From: Marinobacter sp. es.048
Lineage (GTDB): Bacteria > Pseudomonadota > Gammaproteobacteria > Pseudomonadales > Oleiphilaceae
Assembly (NCBI RefSeq): GCF_900188435.1
Contig: NZ_FYFA01000002.1
Span: 1,240,001-1,304,000 of the forward strand
DNA length: 64,000 bases
Direction: 5' to 3'
Position 1 is the stretch's first letter. Every line of letters starts with the position of its first letter. Position numbers and translations under genes: made by a program. Positions 1 to 8,002 of the stretch are shown piece after piece. The notes beneath the pieces were generated by a model, which did no database searches, was not told where the DNA came from, and worked only from the letters and a program-made list of their open reading frames with translations.

Positions 1-539
1 TGGTCAAAACCGCGGGCGTGGACGAGAGCATCTACGTGTTCGAGGGCAAGGCAAGGGTATTTGAAAGTCAGGACTCCGCCGTTGCCGGGATTCTCGCTGA
101 CGAGGTCAAGCCGGGCGAGGTTGTGATCATCCGTTACGAAGGGCCCCGTGGCGGACCGGGCATGCAGGAGATGCTCTACCCGACCAGCTATCTGAAATCC
201 AAGGGACTCGGCAAAGACTGCGCACTGTTGACGGACGGACGTTTCTCCGGCGGTACCTCAGGCCTGTCGATCGGCCACGCGTCGCCGGAAGCCGCCGCCG
301 GCGGTGCCATTGGCCTGATCGAGAATGGCGATACGATACGTATCGACATTCCAAACAGGAGTATCAACGTGGAGCTGGACCAGCACGGACTGGATCGTCG
401 CCGGGAAGCCCGCGACGCAAAGGGCTGGAAACCGGAACTGCCGCGGGACCGCAAGGTATCTGCAGCCCTGAAAGCCTATGCGCTACTGGCCACAAGTGCC
501 GATAAGGGTGCCGTTCGGGATCTCGAAAAACTCGACTGA
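1..539 (+). CDS. ilvD: Dihydroxy-acid dehydratase, C-terminal part (cut by window start)
   Basis: This is the C-terminal ~178 residues of IlvD, which dehydrates 2,3-dihydroxy-acids to 2-keto acids in isoleucine, valine and pantothenate synthesis in the cytoplasm. The frame is open from base 3 with no start, so the 5' end lies outside the window. Conserved C-terminal motifs are visible: [25 protein letters not shown] and [12 protein letters not shown], which belong to the substrate and Fe-S/Mg site of the IlvD/Edd family. The C-terminus (DLEKLD) ends at a TGA just before a strong hairpin. Edd (6-phosphogluconate dehydratase) shares the fold, but the wording of these motifs fits IlvD better. 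Confidence 0.93.
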   Translation, partial: VKTAGVDESIYVFEGKARVFESQDSAVAGILADEVKPGEVVIIRYEGPRGGPGMQEMLYPTSYLKSKGLGKDCALLTDGRFSGGTSGLSIGHASPEAAAGGAIGLIENGDTIRIDIPNRSINVELDQHGLDRRREARDAKGWKPELPRDRKVSAALKAYALLATSADKGAVRDLEKLD

Positions 540-560
540 CTGTTCCGGGTCAGAACCAAC

Positions 561-595
561 AAAAAAGCCCGGCTGGAAATCCCGCCGGGCTTTTT
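561..595. terminator. Bidirectional rho-independent terminator between ilvD and the convergent gene
   Basis: A 12-bp perfect inverted repeat (AAAAAGCCCGGC at 562-573 and its complement at 584-595) has a 10-nt loop, an A-run on one side and a T-run on the other. It can therefore terminate both ilvD (plus) and the peptidoglycan-binding gene (minus). Confidence 0.9.
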
Positions 596-614
596 GCTGT
601 TCGGGAGACTCCGA

Positions 615-1043
615 TTACCAGAGCGACCAGCCGCCATCTTCCTCTTCTTCGATGGCGTCATCCTGCTCCGACTCCGGGGCCGAGGTTTCTGCCGCGGAAG
701 AAGCCGACTCCTGAGCCGGCGCGCCGCTGGATTCGGTGGACTGTGATGGTGCCGAAGCAGCAACCTGAACCGAGATCATGCCCAGGGCCTCTTTGGTCGG
801 ATCGTCCAGACTTCCCGTGGCCTGAAGACCGTTATCCTGCTGGAACCGCGTTAACGCGGACCGGGTTGAGTCATCCATCTGCGGGCTGACATTGGTAATG
901 TCGTACCCTGCTCCGTAGAGCGCATTCTTGAGTGCAACGATCTCATCCGCGAAGGCTGCAGGGGCAAAGCCCAGTGTGACCGCCAATCCGGCCGCTGCGG
1001 CCAGGCGTCCCAATCGAGTAGTTGCTTTTCTCATGGTACTCAC
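615..1043 (-). CDS. Secreted peptidoglycan-binding domain protein with acidic tail
   Basis: A 142-residue protein. An N-terminal signal peptide (basic residues, hydrophobic core and an AFA-like cleavage site near residue 32) suggests export. Residues ~33-90 resemble a PG_binding_1 repeat: LKNALYGAGYD, then STRSALTRFQQDNGLQATGSLDDPTKEALG. The rest is Ser/Ala/Glu-rich low complexity ending in a run of Glu and a GGWSLW terminus. The start is taken as GTG at 1043 because AGGAG lies 7 nt upstream; the ATG at 1034 is an alternative. The presumed role is binding cell-wall peptide or glycan in the periplasm; there is no catalytic domain. It stands alone between a terminator and the next minus-strand gene. 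Function beyond binding is unknown. Confidence 0.75.
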   Translation of the reverse strand: MSTMRKATTRLGRLAAAAGLAVTLGFAPAAFADEIVALKNALYGAGYDITNVSPQMDDSTRSALTRFQQDNGLQATGSLDDPTKEALGMISVQVAASAPSQSTESSGAPAQESASSAAETSAPESEQDDAIEEEEDGGWSLW

Positions 1044-1156
1044 CTGCTAACTCCTGATATCTCATCGATATCCGTTTCTTTCTTGTTATGTGGTGCCTAT
1101 CTCCACAGGCTGGGGCAAACGGCTAAAAGCCTACCATACTTTTGTCGTATGTCGTC

Positions 1157-2272
1157 TTACCGGACATCATGTTCCGTTTCCTTGCTTTGCGCTGGCGCCT
1201 CTTCGTCCACCGTAGCGGGCGGACGGTGGGCCTCCTCACTGAATTCGCGGATGAAAATCCCCCAGAACGCCATAAAGAGGGCCGCCACCAATGGTCCCAT
1301 CACAAAACCGTTGATGCCGAACATGACGATGCCGCCGAGGGTCGACAGCAGGACAATGTAATCCGGCAGTTTGGTATCGCGACCAACCAGTACCGGGCGC
1401 AACAAGTTATCCGCCAGTCCGATGACCACCACTCCAAAGGCTGTCAGCACCACCGCCTCGATCACATCGCCCACCGCCGCAAGGTAGATAGCGGCCGGCA
1501 CCCAGACCAGCGCGGCACCTACCGCGGGCAACAGCGAAACAATTGCCATGACCACACCCCAAAGCAGAGCGCCAGTGATCCCGAGAACCCAAAAAATCAG
1601 CCCGCCCAGAGCCCCCTGGATGATCGCAATCAGCAGGTTGCCCTTGACGGTAGCCCGGGTCACCTCAGCAAACTTGGCGAACAGCAAACGCTCCCGCTCA
1701 TCACCCAATGGCAGAGCCTTGATGATCAACTCCACCAGCGTATGGCCATCCCGCAGCAGGAAGAACGCCAGGTACACCATCAACGCCAGGCCCAGGAAAA
1801 ACTGGAAGGTATTCTGGCCCACGCCCAACGCCTGCCTTCCCAGGAACTGGCTTCCTCCGACAAAAATACTCACAGCCCTGTCCCTGAGCTCTGCAAAGCT
1901 GATATCAAACTGCGCCAGAAAGGCCTGGATCGCGGGGAAAGACTGGTTAACCCGATCTATGTATTCCCCGGGCCGTATTTCGCCGCTCTGGATCTGCTGA
2001 TAGAGCGCGACGCCCTCGGCAACCAGTGAGGTCACCAGGACCAGCACCGGGATAACCACGATAAACATGCAGATGCCCAGGGTGATCAGGGCATTTACAT
2101 TGGGTCTGTCTCCGAGTTTGCGCACCAGCAATTGCTGCACCGGGTGGAAAATCAGGGCAATGGCGACCGCCCAGAATATGGGCCCGAAGAAGGGTTTCAT
2201 CAGAAATACAAAGGCAAGGGAAACGCCGACCAGCAACGCCAGAAAAGTCCGTGTTTCAAGTTTTGCGTACAT
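1157..2272 (-). CDS. AI-2E family transporter (PerM/TqsA-like inner-membrane protein)
   Basis: A 371-residue polytopic membrane protein with about eight hydrophobic segments: two at residues 8-45, one near 62-85, and a cluster from ~155 to 335. The arrangement and the motifs GDERERLLFAKFAEVTRAT and GLADNLLRPVLVG are typical of the AI-2E transporter (UPF0118/PerM) family. Members export autoinducer-2 (TqsA) or act as Na+/H+ antiporters or permeases of unknown substrate, so the family name does not fix the cargo here. The C-terminal 25 residues are polar and acidic. It is transcribed divergently from the small gene at 2400, sharing a ~127-bp intergenic region. No luxS or lsr genes are nearby to support an AI-2 role. 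Confidence 0.85.
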   Translation of the reverse strand: MYAKLETRTFLALLVGVSLAFVFLMKPFFGPIFWAVAIALIFHPVQQLLVRKLGDRPNVNALITLGICMFIVVIPVLVLVTSLVAEGVALYQQIQSGEIRPGEYIDRVNQSFPAIQAFLAQFDISFAELRDRAVSIFVGGSQFLGRQALGVGQNTFQFFLGLALMVYLAFFLLRDGHTLVELIIKALPLGDERERLLFAKFAEVTRATVKGNLLIAIIQGALGGLIFWVLGITGALLWGVVMAIVSLLPAVGAALVWVPAAIYLAAVGDVIEAVVLTAFGVVVIGLADNLLRPVLVGRDTKLPDYIVLLSTLGGIVMFGINGFVMGPLVAALFMAFWGIFIREFSEEAHRPPATVDEEAPAQSKETEHDVR

Positions 2273-2399
2273 AGTTTATGCGGTTCCCTGATGTTGGTTC
2301 TGCGATTTACCGGGCCATTCTACCCTACCACGCTGGCGTGGCCACTGTAGCTGTCTTCGGGTTATAGTGGACGGTTGTTGATCAACTAATAGACAGGTC

Positions 2400-2750
2400 A
2401 TGTTGTTGGAACTGGAAACCTTCACCATCGAAACAGCCCTGGATGCAGCCACAGAGTTGCGCAAGGTTCTGGCCGCCAGAACTCACCGACGCAAAGTAAT
2501 GGGCCAGGAAGTCATGGTGCCCGGTCAGCTCGGCGAGGCCCTGCAGCTGCCCCGGATCATCAACCGGTTGCAAAGCAAGCAGACAAAGCAGCGGGAGCTT
2601 GGCCTTGAAGACTTCCAGGAGCTCTGGCCCACACTGTCGCTTCAGACTCGGGAGAGAGTGCTGGGGGCAATCGGCTGGTATGACCCCAAGGAGCTTGACT
2701 GGGATGACAAGCGCTCCAACCGTCGGCCACTGGTCGATCCAGACAGTTAA
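2400..2750 (+). CDS. Conserved-looking hypothetical protein, 116 aa
   Basis: I do not recognise a family. The protein is soluble with no signal peptide or membrane segment, and alternates acidic and basic stretches (RKVLAARTHRRK; ELDWDDKRSNRR). It looks largely helical, with one WYD motif near residue 93. The ATG at 2400 has only a weak AGG five bases upstream, but codon use matches the neighbours and no competing frame is credible. It is divergent from the AI-2E transporter and 75 bp upstream of the Cys-rich gene. It could be a lineage-specific cytoplasmic protein; no function is proposed. Confidence 0.6.
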   Translation: MLLELETFTIETALDAATELRKVLAARTHRRKVMGQEVMVPGQLGEALQLPRIINRLQSKQTKQRELGLEDFQELWPTLSLQTRERVLGAIGWYDPKELDWDDKRSNRRPLVDPDS

Positions 2751-2825
2751 CTCGTATAAATCCGGCATCCCGACTTTGAAATGTCATACTCGGCCCATAT
2801 GTTGGGCAGTATCAGGAGGATATTT

Positions 2826-3074
2826 ATGACTCAAACACAGCATTACACGGCACTTCTGGCTGAGGGCAGTGCGGTTCCTACCCTGCTGTGCGGCCATTGC
2901 CACTCGATTCTCTCCAGGGCCCGGATTTTCCGGAATCAAGCCAACCAGCACCAGGATGTGGATTGCCGGACCATCGGCCTTTGCTCAGCCGACGATTGCG
3001 GTGCAGTCAATTGCTGTGACGAGGCTCTGGCCCGCGTTGACAACCCTGAACGCCTGTTCGGCATTGCGTCCTGA
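2826..3074 (+). CDS. Small cysteine-rich protein, 82 aa, unknown function
   Basis: The start at 2826 is chosen because a strong AGGAGGA lies 6-7 bases upstream; an in-frame ATG at 2781 has no such site. The product has seven cysteines: a CGHCH cluster at residues 22-26, Cys47, Cys53, Cys58 and a CC pair at 63-64. The spacing is reminiscent of a metal-binding or zinc-ribbon-like module but matches no family I can name. There is no signal peptide or membrane segment, so it is presumably cytoplasmic. It follows the 2400-2750 gene by 75 bp and precedes the dehalogenase homologue by ~150 bp. What it binds, and whether it forms disulfides, is not visible. Confidence 0.6.
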   Translation: MTQTQHYTALLAEGSAVPTLLCGHCHSILSRARIFRNQANQHQDVDCRTIGLCSADDCGAVNCCDEALARVDNPERLFGIAS

Positions 3075-3221
3075 TTCAAAGCGGCAACGCTCTGTTACGC
3101 AACTCAAACACACAAATTTTCCATCTGCTTTATCCTGATCTTCGACGATTGTAATAGGGCATTCTGATCACCGAATGCCCCCCGGCAATCACGCAACCAA
3201 TCAGTCAGGACAGTCGATGGA

Positions 3222-4121
3222 ATGCGTATTCTGAGAACCGATGAAGCCCGCTTCGCAGGTCTTCCGGGTTACCCTTTTGCTCCACACCATCTCGACGTAG
3301 AACCCGGAATCCGGATGCACTATGTTGACGAGGGCCCGCGAAATGCCTCGCCGGTGCTTATGCTTCATGGCGAGCCCTCATGGTCCTACCTTTACCGGCA
3401 CATGATTCCCCTGGTAGCAAACGCCGGGCATCGGGTGCTGGCTCCCGATCTGATCGGCTTCGGCAAATCCGACAAGCCAGCCTCGGTTGCTGACTACAGT
3501 TATGGCCGCCATCTGGCATGGCTGGCCAGCTGGCTGGAACAGCTGGACCTCACCAACATTACCCTGGTGTGCCAGAACTGGGGGTCACTTCTGGGCCTGC
3601 GCCTGGCGGCGGAGCACCGCCAGCGCTTCAGTCGCATCATCGTGGGGAATGGTATGCTGCCCACCGGCGAGGCCCCTGTTCCTGCGGTGTTTTCCATTTG
3701 GAAGGCCTTTGCCACGCACAGCCCCTGGTTCCCGGTTGGGCGCATCGTGCAACTGGGCACCGATCGCACGCTGAGCAAGGCTGAACTTGCCGCCTATGAG
3801 GCCCCTTTTCCATCGGCGGAGTTCAAGGCCGGAGCCAAAGCGTTTCCAAAACTGGTACCCACAGAACAGGGCACGCCAGACAGCGACGCAAACAAGGCCG
3901 CCTGGCAGGTTCTTGAAAGGTGGAAAAAACCATTCATCACCTGTTTTAGCAGTGGCGACCCGATTACCCGGGGCGGCGACAGACATATGCAGCGCCGGAT
4001 TCCCGGCGCCCACGGCCAACCCCACATCACCCTTCGGGGCGGGCACTTCCTGCAGGAAGATTCACCGGAAGATTTCGCCCGCATCATCATCGATGCCCTG
4101 AAATCGGAAATGGCGGCCTGA
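3222..4121 (+). CDS. Haloalkane dehalogenase-like alpha/beta hydrolase with Asn at the nucleophile position
   Basis: A 299-residue alpha/beta-hydrolase fold protein close to the HLD-I (DhlA-like) haloalkane dehalogenases. It has the oxyanion motif HGEPSWSYLYR (residues 49-59), DLIGFGKSDKP (76-86), the nucleophile elbow VCQNWGS (116-122), the acid in SSGDPIT (Asp246) and the base in GGHFLQE (His275). In the family, the elbow Asp attacks the carbon-halogen bond to form an alkyl-enzyme ester and the following Trp binds halide. Here the codon at 3576-3578 is AAC (Asn119), while Trp120, Asp246 and His275 are kept. The protein may therefore be inactive, altered in chemistry, or activated by deamidation. 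It is monocistronic and converges on the thioesterase gene. Confidence 0.85.
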   Translation: MRILRTDEARFAGLPGYPFAPHHLDVEPGIRMHYVDEGPRNASPVLMLHGEPSWSYLYRHMIPLVANAGHRVLAPDLIGFGKSDKPASVADYSYGRHLAWLASWLEQLDLTNITLVCQNWGSLLGLRLAAEHRQRFSRIIVGNGMLPTGEAPVPAVFSIWKAFATHSPWFPVGRIVQLGTDRTLSKAELAAYEAPFPSAEFKAGAKAFPKLVPTEQGTPDSDANKAAWQVLERWKKPFITCFSSGDPITRGGDRHMQRRIPGAHGQPHITLRGGHFLQEDSPEDFARIIIDALKSEMAA

Positions 4122-4130
4122 GCCGCCATT
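4110..4130. terminator. Hairpin spanning the dehalogenase stop codon
   Basis: ATGGCGGC (4110-4117) and GCCGCCAT (4122-4129) form a perfect 8-bp stem with a CTGA loop that contains the gene's stop codon. The T-tract after it is short, so termination is plausible but may be incomplete. It also lies just past the stop of the opposing thioesterase gene. Confidence 0.5.
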
Positions 4131-4134
4131 ATCT

Positions 4135-4923
4135 TTAACCGAAGACCGTTACCGTCTGGCGGCTCAGGGCCACCAGCTCGCCTTTGGCAGTCCATATCCC
4201 GGCCTGGGTATGCCCATACCCGGCTCCCGCCTGGTCTATTGAAACCTTGTACAAAAGCCAGTCGCCCGGCTCCATGACCGGCCTCGGATGCACGATATCC
4301 AGCGCCCAGCTCAGGGAACTGGTCTTCACCCGCTGTTTCACATACGGCAGGACCGCCGGGGGCCAGGCATCAACCAGGGCAATGATATGAGCATCGGAGA
4401 ACGTCTCCGGGGTTTCCCGAAACTGCATCCAACCGCCCAGTTCGCGGCCCCCCTTGCCACTAAACGGCAGGTTACCGAAAGCCCAGCGCATCTCGATCTG
4501 CTTGATGAATTCAGGGGTAACACCTTCGATGTAGTCCAGCCCCGGGCTCTGGCTGACCGAGGCTGCCTCGGGCGCCGGCAGGGCCTCCACCTGTACCTCC
4601 GAGTCCCGGTCTCCGCCAAAGCTGGCCAGGCAGACCAGCCGGGTTTCACCCTTCTGGACAATGCGCCCCTGCACCTGACTGACCGCCTTGCCCTCGCGCA
4701 GAATCTCGGCCTCGAAGCTTGCAGGCACTTCCGGCTCCACCGGGCCCACGAACGATACCTGCAATGACCGCATGGCCCGGCCCTCGACGACAAGTTTCTC
4801 CATGCGCTCAAACATCAACGCTGCCGTAAGACCGCCGAATGTGGCCCTGCCCTGGGACCAGGTCACAGGCATTACCAGTTCCTCACTGCCACGGGCTGCC
4901 CGCAATAATTCATCAAAGGTCAT
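4135..4923 (-). CDS. Acyl-CoA thioesterase-like (double hot-dog) protein
   Basis: A 262-residue protein resembling the TesB-like thioesterase family: two tandem hot-dog halves with a shared active site. The first half carries WSQGRATFGGLTAALMFERM (residues 22-41), the usual Gly-Gly-x-x-A helix. The second half carries GGWMQFRE and AHIIALVDAWPPAVLPY, where an acidic residue (Asp) in the central helix is the likely catalytic position in this family. These enzymes hydrolyse acyl-CoA thioesters in the cytoplasm; chain length and substrate cannot be read from sequence. The gene converges with the dehalogenase homologue and has no operon partner. An acyl-CoA-binding non-catalytic role is a less likely alternative. 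Confidence 0.75.
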   Translation of the reverse strand: MTFDELLRAARGSEELVMPVTWSQGRATFGGLTAALMFERMEKLVVEGRAMRSLQVSFVGPVEPEVPASFEAEILREGKAVSQVQGRIVQKGETRLVCLASFGGDRDSEVQVEALPAPEAASVSQSPGLDYIEGVTPEFIKQIEMRWAFGNLPFSGKGGRELGGWMQFRETPETFSDAHIIALVDAWPPAVLPYVKQRVKTSSLSWALDIVHPRPVMEPGDWLLYKVSIDQAGAGYGHTQAGIWTAKGELVALSRQTVTVFG

Positions 4924-5058
4924 TTCATGTTCCTGTTAGCAACCTATCGGGATAGTTTCGAAGATTGCCGAAGATCGGACAGCAACGCAATGGCCAGTCC
5001 CCGGCAACTACCTATAGCCCTGTCGGGGTTTTGCGTATTAAAGCAGCAATAAAACCGC

Positions 5059-5064
5059 TATAAT
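5059..5064 (+). promoter_or_regulatory. Candidate -10 (TATAAT) for deaD
   Basis: A perfect TATAAT lies 57 bases before the chosen deaD start and implies a 5' leader of about 50 nt. No good -35 hexamer sits at 16-18 bp. Its position rules out the upstream in-frame ATG at 5065 as the translation start. Confidence 0.5.
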
Positions 5065-5121
5065 ATGCGCACAACATGCATTGCCCGGCAATGCTTTACC
5101 TCCCGAATTCCGAGTGAATCA

Positions 5122-6645
5122 ATGTCTGAATTGTCCTTTGCCGAACTGGGGCTTGATCCAGCCGTACTTGAAGCTGTGTCCGCCGTTGGCTATGAAACCC
5201 CGTCACCCATCCAGGCCCAAGCTATTCCCGCGCTGCTTGCCGGTAACCATCTTCTGGGTGTTGCCCAGACCGGAACCGGTAAAACCGCGGCGTTTGCACT
5301 GCCTCTGCTGAGCCGGATTGACGCCTCTGTTACCGACCCCCAGATTCTGGTTTTGGCCCCAACACGGGAACTTGCGATCCAGGTGGCGGAAGCCTTTACC
5401 ACCTACGCCAGCAAGTTCCGGAATTTCCACGTTCTGCCCATCTATGGTGGCCAGGACTTTTACCCCCAGATCAAGGGGCTTCGCCGCGGCGCCCAGGTTA
5501 TCGTGGGCACGCCGGGCCGTATGCTCGACCACCTGCGCAAGGGCACACTGAAACTCGACAGCCTGAAAGCACTGGTTCTCGATGAAGCCGACGAAATGCT
5601 GCGCATGGGCTTTATCGACGACGTAGAGGCGATTCTGGCGAAGACGCCGGAGAACTGCCAACGGGCCCTGTTCTCGGCCACCATGCCTCCGCAAATCAAG
5701 AAAGTGGCCCAGACCTACCTGCGCAACGCCACGGAAGTTCGTATCGAAAGCGAAACCCGCACGGTCGAGCGCATTTCCCAGTTCGTTCTGCCGGTGTACG
5801 CTGAGCGCAAACTGGATGCCCTCACCCGGATCCTTGAAGTGGAGCCGATCGACGCATCGATCATCTTTGTGCGCACCAAGGCAGAAACCACCCTGCTGGC
5901 GGAAAAACTCTCTGCCCGAGGCCATGCGGTGGCACCGCTTAACGGTGACCTCAACCAGCGCCAGCGTGAACAGACCGTTGAAGACCTCAAACGTGGCAAA
6001 AAAGACATCATTGTTGCCACCGACGTGGCCGCACGCGGACTGGATGTGCCCAGGATCACCCACGTGATCAACTACGATGTGCCCTACGACACCGAAGCCT
6101 ACATCCACCGCGTTGGCCGAACCGGCCGCGCCGGACGCGAAGGAAAAGCAATCCTGCTGGTTACGCCCCGGGAACGCAGCTGGCTACGCACACTGGAGCG
6201 CGCTACCAACTCACCCATGCAGGCCTATCAGCTGCCTTCGCCGGTTGAGCTGAAAAAAATGCGCGAGCAGCAGTTCGAAACACAGCTGTTGGGCTTTGCC
6301 GAGGATGGCAAGCTGGCCAAAGCGATGGCACTGCTGGATGAGATTGCAGAACGCAACGACATGGACACGGCGATGGTCGCCGGCGCTCTGGCCTGCTGGC
6401 TGGAAGCGTCCCAGCCCGGATCGCTACCGCTGGAGCAGCCGGAGGCCTTGCCGGAGATTTCGGCCAATGCGCCCCCGCGCCGGGACCGCAAGGGTGGTCG
6501 TCCGGGTGGCAAGCCCGGGTACAAGCCGGGCTTCAAGAAAGGTCCCAAGGGCCGTGGCGGCCCCGGCCCAAAGGGCAAGCCTCCCGGCAAGGGCGGCAAG
6601 CCCGCAGGCAAACGCCCGCCCCGTCAGGCTGACGCCAAGCGCTGA
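5122..6645 (+). CDS. deaD: DEAD-box ATP-dependent RNA helicase, DeaD/CsdA-like, without RNA-binding C-domain
   Basis: A 507-residue DEAD-box helicase that would unwind RNA duplexes in ribosome assembly or mRNA turnover. Q-motif GYETPSPIQ (~23-31), Walker A AQTGTGKT (48-55), PTRELAIQ (80-87), GTPGR (129-133), DEAD (154-157), SAT (185-187) and the HRVGRTGRAGR motif are all intact. The core wording (DEADEMLRMGFIDDVE) matches DeaD rather than SrmB, RhlE or DbpA. E. coli DeaD is ~630 residues with a folded C-terminal RNA-binding domain. Here that domain is absent and replaced by a ~55-residue Gly/Lys/Pro/Arg-rich basic tail. The ATG at 5122 is preferred over 5065, which directly follows the -10. 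The 3' end overlaps the convergent folA by 22 bp. Confidence 0.9.
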   Translation: MSELSFAELGLDPAVLEAVSAVGYETPSPIQAQAIPALLAGNHLLGVAQTGTGKTAAFALPLLSRIDASVTDPQILVLAPTRELAIQVAEAFTTYASKFRNFHVLPIYGGQDFYPQIKGLRRGAQVIVGTPGRMLDHLRKGTLKLDSLKALVLDEADEMLRMGFIDDVEAILAKTPENCQRALFSATMPPQIKKVAQTYLRNATEVRIESETRTVERISQFVLPVYAERKLDALTRILEVEPIDASIIFVRTKAETTLLAEKLSARGHAVAPLNGDLNQRQREQTVEDLKRGKKDIIVATDVAARGLDVPRITHVINYDVPYDTEAYIHRVGRTGRAGREGKAILLVTPRERSWLRTLERATNSPMQAYQLPSPVELKKMREQQFETQLLGFAEDGKLAKAMALLDEIAERNDMDTAMVAGALACWLEASQPGSLPLEQPEALPEISANAPPRRDRKGGRPGGKPGYKPGFKKGPKGRGGPGPKGKPPGKGGKPAGKRPPRQADAKR

Positions 6646-7139
6646 TAGACGACGAAACTGTAGTCGTAAGGGTTGTTATCGGACGCGGAGAAATCCTCCC
6701 GTCCGATTTCTTCCCAATCATCCCAGTCCACTTCCGGAAAAAACGCATCGCCGTCCACCTCAGCATGCACCTGGGTGATGTACATCCGGTCAACCATCGG
6801 CAATGCCTCGGCGTAGATCTGCCCGCCACCGATAATCATCACTTCGTCGCCACCTTCCAGCTCCGCTTGTGCCTCGGCTTTCACCAGCGCTTCGGGCAAA
6901 GACTTCGCAGCCACTGTTCCGGTTGGTGCTTCCCAGGCTTCATTCCGTGAGATCACCACGTTCATCCGCCCCGGCAGCGGCCGACCGATGGAGTCCCAGG
7001 TCTTCCGACCCATGATGATGGGTTTGCCCATGGTGGCCTGCTTGAAATAACGGAGGTCACCCGGAAGATACCAGGGCAGATTGTTGTTACGGCCAATAAC
7101 CCGGTTACGGGACATGGCAACGATCAGGGCTTTTCTCAT
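6624..7139 (-). CDS. folA: Dihydrofolate reductase
   Basis: A 171-residue FolA that reduces dihydrofolate to tetrahydrofolate with NADPH in the cytoplasm, regenerating the cofactor oxidised by ThyA. Diagnostic segments are IVAMSRNRVIGRNNNLPWYLPGDL (N-terminal substrate site with the conserved acid loop), MGRKTWDSIGRPLPGR (NADPH binding), VISRN and IIGGGQIYAEALP. The length is close to the 159 residues of E. coli FolA with a slightly longer C-terminus. It lies 23 bp downstream of thyA in the same operon. Its 3' end overlaps the end of deaD on the other strand, so each gene's tail is antisense to the other. Confidence 0.97.
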   Translation of the reverse strand: MRKALIVAMSRNRVIGRNNNLPWYLPGDLRYFKQATMGKPIIMGRKTWDSIGRPLPGRMNVVISRNEAWEAPTGTVAAKSLPEALVKAEAQAELEGGDEVMIIGGGQIYAEALPMVDRMYITQVHAEVDGDAFFPEVDWDDWEEIGREDFSASDNNPYDYSFVVYQRLASA

Positions 7140-7162
7140 GTACTCGTCTCTTCGGGATTCGG

Positions 7163-8002
7163 TCAGATGGCAATCGGCGCCTTGATGCCCGGATAGGGGT
7201 CATAGCCCTCAAACTCGAAATCTTCCAGCTCGTACTCGAAGATGCTCGCGGGCTTGCGCTTGATCACGAGTTTAGGCACGGCCCGGGGCTCGCGCTTCAG
7301 CTGCTCGAAGACGATGTCATCGGTCAGGTGGTTCTGGTACAGGTGGCAGTCGCCAAAGGTATGCACAAACTCACCGACATCCAGGTCACACTGCTGGGCA
7401 ATCATGTGCGTCAGTAAGGCGTAGGAGGCAATATTGAAGGGCACGCCCAGGAACAGGTCGGCGCTGCGCTGGTAAAGCTGGCAGGAGAGTTTGCCGTCCG
7501 CCACGTAGAACTGGAACAGACAGTGGCAGGGCGCCAGCGCCATACGACCCTCGCGAACGTTATCCTGGGGACCGATGGACTCGTCCGGGAGCTCCGCCGG
7601 GTTCCAGGCGGAGACAATCAGGCGGCGGGAGTTGGGCTTGGTGCGAATCTGTTCGATCACCTCGCTGATCTGGTCGACCACCTCGCCATTCGGGCACTGC
7701 CAGCTCCGCCATTGTTTGCCGTAGATAGGTCCGAGGTCGCCGTTTTCCAGTGCCCACTCGTTCCAGATCGAGACCTTGCGCTCCTGCAGCCAGGTGTTGT
7801 CGGTGGAGCCGCGGAGAAACCAGAGCAATTCGTAAATGATACTGCGCAGGTGGACTTTTTTGGTGGTTACCAGGGGGAAGCCTTCCTGCAGGTTGAAGCG
7901 GATCTGGCGGCCGAACACCGACCGGGTACCTACACCGGTGCGGTCCCCCTTTTCGAATCCGTTATCAACAACGTCTTTCATCAGGTCGAGATAGGCTTTC
8001 AT
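7163..8002 (-). CDS. thyA: Thymidylate synthase
   Basis: A 279-residue ThyA that methylates dUMP to dTMP with methylenetetrahydrofolate, producing the dihydrofolate that folA recycles. The catalytic Cys lies in the motif [12 protein letters not shown]. Substrate-binding residues are seen in [40 protein letters not shown] and [12 protein letters not shown]. The length is slightly above the 264 residues of E. coli ThyA owing to an insertion near GRMALAPCH (residues [10 protein letters not shown]). The start codon overlaps the lgt stop (TGATG), a sign of translational coupling in a tauE-lgt-thyA-folA operon. Confidence 0.97.
   Translation of the reverse strand: MKAYLDLMKDVVDNGFEKGDRTGVGTRSVFGRQIRFNLQEGFPLVTTKKVHLRSIIYELLWFLRGSTDNTWLQERKVSIWNEWALENGDLGPIYGKQWRSWQCPNGEVVDQISEVIEQIRTKPNSRRLIVSAWNPAELPDESIGPQDNVREGRMALAPCHCLFQFYVADGKLSCQLYQRSADLFLGVPFNIASYALLTHMIAQQCDLDVGEFVHTFGDCHLYQNHLTDDIVFEQLKREPRAVPKLVIKRKPASIFEYELEDFEFEGYDPYPGIKAPIAI

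Noticed and set aside
1157..2272. A quorum-sensing role for the AI-2E family transporter
   Set aside because: The family name alone does not show AI-2 transport, and no luxS or lsr genes are in the window.
5203..6108. A minus-strand open frame of ~300 codons
   Set aside because: Antisense to the helicase core of deaD.
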